Position numbers and translations under genes: made by a program. Below the pieces are notes generated by a model. The model saw nothing but the letters and a program-made list of their open reading frames with translations, was not told where the DNA came from and searched no databases. Shown in pieces: positions 59,085 to 64,000 of a DNA stretch of 64,000 nucleotides. The DNA lies in NCBI RefSeq assembly GCF_014274465.1, contig NZ_CP060394.1, forward strand, positions 3,844,001-3,908,000, written 5' to 3'. The stretch's first letter is position 1. The number at the start of each line of letters is the position of its first letter. This DNA comes from Alloacidobacterium dinghuense (GTDB lineage: Bacteria > Acidobacteriota > Terriglobia > Terriglobales > Acidobacteriaceae).

Positions 59085-60314
59085 ATGGCTTCGTTCTTCC
59101 TCCCCCACAGCCTTCCCCACGTTCCTGTTCGAGTCTGGCCTTTTCGCTGGAGATACTTCCGTTCTCTGCCATACATCTTTCTTCTTTCTGTTGCCGGTGT
59201 TGGAATATCGGGGTGTGGCGTCCACTCCGCGTCTTCGCCTGATCTGACCATCGCGAGCGTGAAAGATCTCGGCACGCTTTCCACGAATCCAGGCATTCTG
59301 GGACGAGATGGCGGCTACAGTGCGGCATTCCAGGGGTATTCAGTATGGCTGTACGGAGATACATTTCTCGCCAAGTCCAACGCAGAAGACTTTACGCTGA
59401 TAAGCGACTCTTGGTCCTATACCAGGAACTTCAATGCGCAGAACGATATTACAGGCTTTCAACAGCCCCTGGATTCCGCCGGTGCGCCCACGATGATTCT
59501 CCCGGAGACTCCGATGGAAGAGGCTTTTAACGGCGCTCACAATAGCAACAATTGCCAGAAACAGCCCTGCGGGGCCAGGTGGGCGCTTTGGCCCTCATCG
59601 ATCGCGGTAGATCCCGTTAGTGGTCATGCTTTAGTCTTTTATATGCTGGTCTATTCGCTGCCGGGTAATTTCAATTTCCAGGCCGTCGGGAACTCTGTCG
59701 CCACCTGGCAGAGCCTTGAGGACCAGCCGCAGCGTCCCACGATCAACCCGCCAGTTGTGGCGGGTCATCCCGATCTTTTATTCAATGAGCATGAGCCGAG
59801 TTTTGGTTCGGCCGCGCTGATCTGCCGAGGAACGCTCTACATATACGGCTGCGGTATACCCACCAGCGGAAGCGACAAGGGGTGCAGGCTAGGCAAGGTA
59901 AATCCGGCAAATGTGCTCGACCGGAGCACCTGGAGCTACTACGCAGGCAACGGCCACTGGTCTTCGCAGGCTGGCCATGCCGTTTCGGTCTTTGCTGGAG
60001 ATAACATCCTTAGTGTTGCGTGGAACAGCTACCTCCAGCGATACCTCGCGGTCTACAGCGCGCCGCTTTCACAAAATGTGATGATGCGTACCGCACCCAA
60101 CCCAGAAGGTCCGTGGTCGGATGAACTCATCGCATTCACTGCAATGCAGCCTGCCCAGGGAAACGTCTACGACGCACATGCGCATTCCGAATTTGACGCG
60201 AACGGAGGCCAAACCATATATGTCACCTACTCGCTATCCACGCCGGCGCCATTCTCAAGCGAAATGCGGCTTGTATCCATTGAGCTAGCAGCAGCCAGCG
60301 TACCGACCGAATGA
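59085..60314 (+). CDS. DUF4185-like secreted lipoprotein, beta-propeller
   Basis: A 409-residue protein from ATG 59085 (a 416-residue start at 59064 is possible). A basic N-terminus and hydrophobic helix end in a lipobox (GVGISGC, Cys lipidated). The mature part is a five-bladed propeller-like sequence: GRDGGYSAAFQGYSVWLYGD, ALVFYMLVYSLPGNFNFQAV, AALICRGTLYIYGCGIPTSG, QRYLAVYSAPLSQNVMMRTA, YVTYSLSTPAPFSSEMRLVS, as in DUF4185 proteins related to GH43-like folds. No catalytic triad is obvious. It would sit on the membrane facing outward. Role unknown. Confidence 0.7.
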   Translation: MASFFLPHSLPHVPVRVWPFRWRYFRSLPYIFLLSVAGVGISGCGVHSASSPDLTIASVKDLGTLSTNPGILGRDGGYSAAFQGYSVWLYGDTFLAKSNAEDFTLISDSWSYTRNFNAQNDITGFQQPLDSAGAPTMILPETPMEEAFNGAHNSNNCQKQPCGARWALWPSSIAVDPVSGHALVFYMLVYSLPGNFNFQAVGNSVATWQSLEDQPQRPTINPPVVAGHPDLLFNEHEPSFGSAALICRGTLYIYGCGIPTSGSDKGCRLGKVNPANVLDRSTWSYYAGNGHWSSQAGHAVSVFAGDNILSVAWNSYLQRYLAVYSAPLSQNVMMRTAPNPEGPWSDELIAFTAMQPAQGNVYDAHAHSEFDANGGQTIYVTYSLSTPAPFSSEMRLVSIELAAASVPTE

Positions 60315-60738
60315 AGGCGGTCGCGCGCGTTGAAATACCCGCTGGATCGGGTGTTGTGCTCGCGTCGCAACTAGTTTCAACGGCTGGCGAGGAGATCTTG
60401 TAACTTAACGATCAAGGTGGGCCTGGTCCAGTGGACCAGATCGGTTGTAGTGGAAAAATACAGTTTCTGTGCAATTCGATGGGTTGGCGAAGCGCTACTC
60501 GATCCAAATTAGGGTTGGAATTCAAGCGCGCGTAGTACAAGTAGGCGTGGTTGCCGACGATCGTGAAATTCCGATCCGGAGCGTGCGTTTCCAATTAGAT
60601 CATCTGCGTTTCTCTTTCGGCGGCGGTGCCGACGTTACGTACAAATTACTCTCTAAGGGGGCCATGGGTGCGACCAACGCGGTCAACAGGGCTGTTTCCA
60701 AATCTGAGTTGTCGCCAATTCTAGGTGCTCTGCGTGAC
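60315..60738. other. intergenic, nothing recognised
   Basis: A plus-strand frame (60469-60852, IQIRVGIQARVVQVGVVADD) overlaps the next minus-strand gene and lacks a start context. No other feature was seen. Confidence 0.3.
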
Positions 60739-61206
60739 TTACCCAGCCTTGAGTTCACCGTCGTCGTTCCGCTCGATCACGATTCCGAGGCGTTGCAGCC
60801 GCGTTCTGAGGCTATCGAGACGCCGGTTGACATTGGAGCGTTCTGTCGGTGAGAGCGATTCCGCTGCCAAAACTACAACCACTGTGTTGTAAGATTTCAC
60901 GGCGTCTTTCCGGAGGTTTTCGCGACGTTCGATGTCGAATATGTGATCGGCTATATCCAGCAAAAAATCAGCACGCTTAAGTTCAATCAATAAAGAAAAT
61001 GCGCCGAGACGTCGAGACTCATCTCGCCATTGCTTAACGTAATTATTCAGAAGAGACACAACGAAGCCTAATCGCTTGCATGTACCGGTTGGATGCAAGC
61101 CGACGAGCAAGGGAAGCCGGTTGCGGTGCTCGTGATCCCCTGCGACTAAGGAATGTCCGAAAGATAGCCTTCCACTGCAACGGAACGCCTGATAAACGTG
61201 CTGCAT
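60739..61206 (-). CDS. hypothetical protein
   Basis: A 155-residue protein on the minus strand with natural composition from residue 50: GFVVSLLNNYVKQWRDESRR, LGAFSLLIELKRADFLLDIA, DHIFDIERRENLRKDAVKSY, NTVVVVLAAESLSPTERSNV, RTRLQRLGIVIERNDD. The beginning is less convincing, so the start may be later. Mixed helix/strand, cytoplasmic, no motif recognised. Confidence 0.4.
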   Translation of the reverse strand: MQHVYQAFRCSGRLSFGHSLVAGDHEHRNRLPLLVGLHPTGTCKRLGFVVSLLNNYVKQWRDESRRLGAFSLLIELKRADFLLDIADHIFDIERRENLRKDAVKSYNTVVVVLAAESLSPTERSNVNRRLDSLRTRLQRLGIVIERNDDGELKAG

Positions 61207-61725
61207 GGATGATGACCTAGAGGTCTGGGAAGACGGGGCTCCAGTGCACCCGACGAAGACATCTACTTACATGAGTCGTGCATCGTTCTACCGTTGATAT
61301 CGTGGCCGTGCACAACTCGTCAGAACCAACGATGAAAAAGTCTCCACCTCGTTTGATCTGGAAGAACCCGTTTTGGGCGTGTTCTGCGTGTGAATGGAAG
61401 GAACGTCAACCAAAGCCTCGGAAAGGTCCTACGCTCAATTCGCCGGAAGCGTCGAATGAGATCGCTGGTGCATTTCTGGATCACAGATGCGCCAGATACC
61501 CGTGTGAGTCTCGTAAAGAAGCGAGACCTTAACCTTCGGCTTATACCACCCCTCGGTTCATCTACAAACTAAAAAAACAAACCAGCGAACTCGTAAAGTC
61601 TGCTGGCTCGGTGATGCATTTAGTGGTTATGTCAAAAATATCGGCAGAAACCGGGCATCCGTCTAGCCGTTTTTCGTTTTTCTGCCCTAAAGATAGGGTT
61701 ACGGTGCAACTGCAGCTCACCCGCA
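61207..61725. other. intergenic with terminator-like hairpin
   Basis: At 61570-61606 the string AAAAAAAC-AAACCAGC...GCTGG can form, on the minus strand, a short stem (CCAGC/GCTGG with ACT/AGT inside) followed by a T run. Other reading frames (61278-61572 plus) are unconvincing. Confidence 0.3.
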
Positions 61726-61935
61726 ATGAGAGCCGGGATCACAGCCATTGATGCCACCGTTCTGGACGCCCTCGAAAATCGCGATCCATGGGAAGCACAA
61801 GGACGGCCGATATTGGCAAGAGGATACTTCACCGTTCGAGCTAATGAAGTGGCGCAGCATCTCAAGCTTAATGAGGATGCAGTCGCAGAAAGTCTGAGCC
61901 GACTCGCAGCGTCGGGTAGCCGCAACGGCTTATAG
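61726..61935 (+). CDS. possible small winged-helix-like protein
   Basis: A 69-residue frame: MRAGITAIDATVLDALENRD, PWEAQGRPILARGYFTVRAN, EVAQHLKLNEDAVAESLSRL. The last part resembles helix-turn-helix pattern (VAQHLKLNEDAVAESLSRLA). A GCAACTGCAGCTCACC region precedes the start without clear ribosome site. It may be a fragment. Confidence 0.35.
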   Translation: MRAGITAIDATVLDALENRDPWEAQGRPILARGYFTVRANEVAQHLKLNEDAVAESLSRLAASGSRNGL

Positions 61936-62073
61936 GACTCATCGAGCCGTTCGAATTCATTCATGTCCTAGGCAAGCTGCCAAGAAACGGGAATCTCGGA
62001 CATTTGACGGGGCGGAGGTTCACTTGATGTCCGAATATTCGTGCTTTCATCGAGTCCGCTTACTCGACTTCTG

Positions 62074-62171
62074 GGACCGACTGCGAAAGCCCTGTTGCAC
62101 TAAAAGCGCTTGAAACCTGCGAATCTTGAGAGCAAAGGTGTAAAGAGATTCCGTTCCGCAATGGTTCCGCT
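62074..62171 (+). repeat. dispersed repeat, copy B
   Basis: Counterpart of 16131-16226, here GGACCGACTGCGAAAGCCCT... GCACTAAAAGCGCTTGAAAC ... GCGAATCTTGAGAGCAAAGG ... AGATTCCGTTCCGCAATGGT. A minus-strand frame (62100-62345) with DYDQAERYPIGARVLRNTIA and SIILRREDERTKTLRDTMAE enters this copy; its tail is built from the repeat, as in copy A. Confidence 0.7.
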
Positions 62172-62328
62172 TCTGCAACGGAACTCGGCCATCGTGTCGC
62201 GCAGTGTCTTCGTCCGTTCGTCTTCGCGGCGAAGAATGATCGACGCGATCGTATTGCGCAACACGCGGGCGCCGATCGGGTAGCGCTCGGCTTGGTCGTA
62301 ATCTATTCCGCCGGACGCGTCTAGGGTA
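62172..62328 (-). pseudogene. unidentified C-terminal coding fragment running into repeat copy B
   Basis: Minus-strand sequence AERYPIGARVLRNTIASIIL, RREDERTKTLRDTMAEFRCR looks like the helical, charged end of a real protein, joined to repeat copy B. It begins against the stop of the glycosidase-like gene. No family is recognised. Confidence 0.35.
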
Positions 62329-63777
62329 TCATTTTCTGACCACAACCGTCGCCCCGGAGAGCACGGTTACGTCCGTCCAGCTGATCGCGATACCCTCGGC
62401 CGTCGTTGAATGCTTAGCGGAGACGGTCTTGCCATCGATTTTCAAACGGGCGAGAGTTCCGGGGAATTCCGCGCGCCAGCGCAGTGTCGGGCCCGAGGCA
62501 TTTTTCAGTCGCGTTATCGAGGTTCCAGTTTGCATCACGTCGAGTTGGTTTTGCCGAATAGAGACTCCCGTGAGCGCCGCTTGATCGTGTTCTGCCGGCA
62601 ATCTTGAGATTGTGCTGAGATCGGAGTCACCACCAATAAGGCCGGGCGAAAGACCCATGACGCCGCTGACGATGGTCTCGATCACTCCGTACGAAACCTC
62701 GGGGTACTCCCGGCGGTTCTTTTGCGGGCTGCTGATGTCTGCGAGTATCTGGTAGGCGGCTTCGTTTCTGCCGTAACGAAACAGCGTAAGAGGAACGTAG
62801 CTCTCTTCCTCGATGTTGATCTGCTTCCAGTAGGTGGGCGATGAGACATAGTCGAGCGCACCGCGAATGTGGGCCGGATCTTTGGCGGCGCCGAAGTACA
62901 GGACGAGGGTGTCGCCCGATCCGGACCCGGTTTGGTCTTTGTGGATGGTGCTGAAATAGTGGTGACCCTGCTCTGACCATCCGACCTCCTCGATCAGCGA
63001 TTGGATTGTGTCTGCTTCGGGCTGCATCTTTTGCGCCAGGGCTTTGTCGTTCGTGATCTGGTTGAAAGAGCGGATGGCTCGGTACTCGGCCGCAAGCAGA
63101 TCTGTGCCGAAGATGAAATCCTTTGTGCCTTCGGTATAGCTCGGGATGCCGCGAGACTGAACGAAACGGCCTTCCGCCTGCCGCTGGTTTGCAATGCGGG
63201 GCCGGGTCAGAATCTTGTCCTGAGCTAGTTGCCATGCTTGGATGTAATCGCTCATGGTGATGCGGAAGAAACGCTGAAAGACTGGATCGTTGCGATAGGT
63301 ATCGTCTCCGGTCCAGCGCCACATGCGGACAGAAGCGTCAAGTACATCGAAGTTTGCCGGCAGATTGAACCAGAAGTCGCTGTCGGAAACGTAGTCTGCC
63401 GCGGAAGGATGACCTTCTCCGTCGATCTCCCAGTATGCCACCCAGTCGCGCGACTCCGCGGCGGATTGAACGAAGAGGCCGAGCATGTTCCGGTTCGCGG
63501 CGTATAGGCCGAGCGCGGCTGCGCCTTCTGTCTGGTGCGAAACATCGCGCATGCAGAAGGCGTTGCGGCCGGGAAGCGCGGCTTCGTACCATGGACCCAT
63601 TGTCTTTGAGCCGCGTCGGCTGTATGCAAGCGCTTGTTCTTTGGCCCATGCGAACGATTGCGTCAGCCACGGGATTGATGACGTGAATCCGAGCGGCGAT
63701 GACGACGCCGGTTGTTGCGCTGTGGCCATGTGGCTTGCCGCGAGAACGAGTGCGGCGAGAAAATATCGAATCTTCAT
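62329..63777 (-). CDS. secreted six-hairpin glycosidase-like protein
   Basis: A 482-residue exported protein from ATG 63777 (63783 also possible). The signal peptide is MKIRYFLAALVLAASHMATA. The body shows the (alpha/alpha)6 barrel pattern of six-hairpin glycosidases: NAFCMRDVSHQTEGAAALGL (Asp and His as in the catalytic loop), WVAYWEIDGEGHPSAADYVS, WFNLPANFDVLDASVRMWRW, GTDLLAAEYRAIRSFNQITN, REYPEVSYGVIETIVSGVMG. A C-terminal beta domain ends in SWTDVTVLSGATVVVRK. The family was not assigned; rhamnosidase- or unsaturated-glucuronyl-hydrolase-related enzymes look similar. It follows the gene cut by the right edge. Confidence 0.7.
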   Translation of the reverse strand: MKIRYFLAALVLAASHMATAQQPASSSPLGFTSSIPWLTQSFAWAKEQALAYSRRGSKTMGPWYEAALPGRNAFCMRDVSHQTEGAAALGLYAANRNMLGLFVQSAAESRDWVAYWEIDGEGHPSAADYVSDSDFWFNLPANFDVLDASVRMWRWTGDDTYRNDPVFQRFFRITMSDYIQAWQLAQDKILTRPRIANQRQAEGRFVQSRGIPSYTEGTKDFIFGTDLLAAEYRAIRSFNQITNDKALAQKMQPEADTIQSLIEEVGWSEQGHHYFSTIHKDQTGSGSGDTLVLYFGAAKDPAHIRGALDYVSSPTYWKQINIEEESYVPLTLFRYGRNEAAYQILADISSPQKNRREYPEVSYGVIETIVSGVMGLSPGLIGGDSDLSTISRLPAEHDQAALTGVSIRQNQLDVMQTGTSITRLKNASGPTLRWRAEFPGTLARLKIDGKTVSAKHSTTAEGIAISWTDVTVLSGATVVVRK

Positions 63778-63800
63778 TCTCATGCTGAAATAGACGATTA

Positions 63801-64000
63801 CTAGCGCAGAGTCAAAACCATTGCGGGCGACGAGAGGTCGCCGTTCGATACACTCCGCAGTCCAAAGCTTCGCAGATTTGCCTCCGTGAGTTGAAGCCCC
63901 TGACGGTCGATGTGAACATGATCGGTCACGTCCAGCGCTTCGTCGCTCGCGAGATCCTGGGCGAGGATACGCTTGCCTGCGATGGGCTTGTCGAATACGA
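63801..64000 (-). CDS. C-terminal part of an exported carbohydrate-active-like protein (right edge)
   Basis: 66 codons of a gene whose start lies outside the window: VFDKPIAGKRILAQDLASDE, ALDVTDHVHIDRQGLQLTEA, NLRSFGLRSVSNGDLSSPAM then VLTLR and stop at 63801-63803. The pattern (PIxGKRxLAQDL...D(V/I)T...VxIDxxxL) matches the last beta domain of large glycoside hydrolases, for example alpha-galactosidase- or rhamnosidase-like enzymes. It is 23 bases upstream of the six-hairpin gene on the same strand, so an operon for a plant polysaccharide is possible. Confidence 0.6.
   Translation of the reverse strand, partial: VFDKPIAGKRILAQDLASDEALDVTDHVHIDRQGLQLTEANLRSFGLRSVSNGDLSSPAMVLTLR

Noticed and set aside
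60469-60852. A 127-codon plus-strand gene
   Set aside because: It overlaps the minus-strand frame at 60739-61206, lacks a ribosome site and shows no domain.

Overview
The window reads as a chromosomal segment of a soil-type Acidobacteriota bacterium (probably Terriglobia). This is inferred from gene content: a MacB/FtsX-type permease with long periplasmic domain, many Tat- or Sec-exported carbohydrate-active and redox proteins, Ig-like tandem-repeat secreted proteins, ADOP/porin/PilT combinations and several TetR-SDR units. No rRNA or intact tRNA was found and no taxonomic marker was checked by search.

Layout. 1-7.3 kb: exported enzymes on the minus strand (Tat-exported aminotransferase cut by the left edge, galactose-oxidase-type copper radical oxidase with five Ig-like repeats, clan GH-A glycosidase, exported methyltransferase). 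7.9-15.1 kb: an acyl-CoA-dehydrogenase-like flavoprotein with a PhnD-like binding protein, facing a minus-strand block with a TusA-like/radical SAM fusion and an envelope glycosylation operon (DoxX, polyprenyl-phosphate-mannose-synthase-like GT2, DUF2064, GT87). 15.3-18.8 kb: a scar of mobile DNA: a broken IS6-family transposase, two direct repeats made of the 3' part of a tRNA-Val(GAC) gene, each abutting the 3' end of a decayed tyrosine recombinase gene, with one intact FAD-dependent oxidoreductase between them.

18.8-29.7 kb: three TetR-controlled oxidoreductase blocks, each with its own distinct palindromic operators: two SDR-type genes; a six-gene operon (SDR, SDR, DUF427, Old Yellow Enzyme homologue, SnoaL-like, SDR); and a quinone-oxidoreductase-like gene with two small membrane proteins. 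30-34 kb: SnoaL-like gene, remnants of an alcohol dehydrogenase and of a histidine kinase, and two Tat-exported proteins (GH79-like glycosidase, DUF362).

34.3-45.0 kb is the most striking part. Seven copies of a promoter-like element (GGAAT, exactly 15 bases, CAGTT; one copy begins CGAAT) stand before a Tat-exported ferritin-like protein, a di-haem cytochrome oxidoreductase (frameshifted), an exported lipocalin-like protein, a decayed secreted protein, a metallophosphoesterase-cytochrome operon, a vanadium-haloperoxidase-like enzyme, and a small protein resembling RNA polymerase omega. The cytochrome operon ends in an ECF sigma factor gene that has lost most of region 2 and runs into a truncated anti-sigma start. 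This looks like a dispersed ECF regulon for periplasmic redox proteins whose local sigma factor is broken.

45-64 kb: ADOP permease, a TetR/carboxymuconolactone-decarboxylase-like pair with operator, a second tRNA scar (3' part of tRNA-Leu(TAA)), an outer membrane porin, two hexapeptide acetyltransferases, a tandem ACT protein, PilT, small unknown proteins including an acyl-carrier-like protein without the phosphopantetheine serine, a DUF4185-like lipoprotein, a six-hairpin glycosidase-like protein and the tail of a gene cut by the right edge. All coordinates, motifs and alignments were read by eye; no database search was possible.
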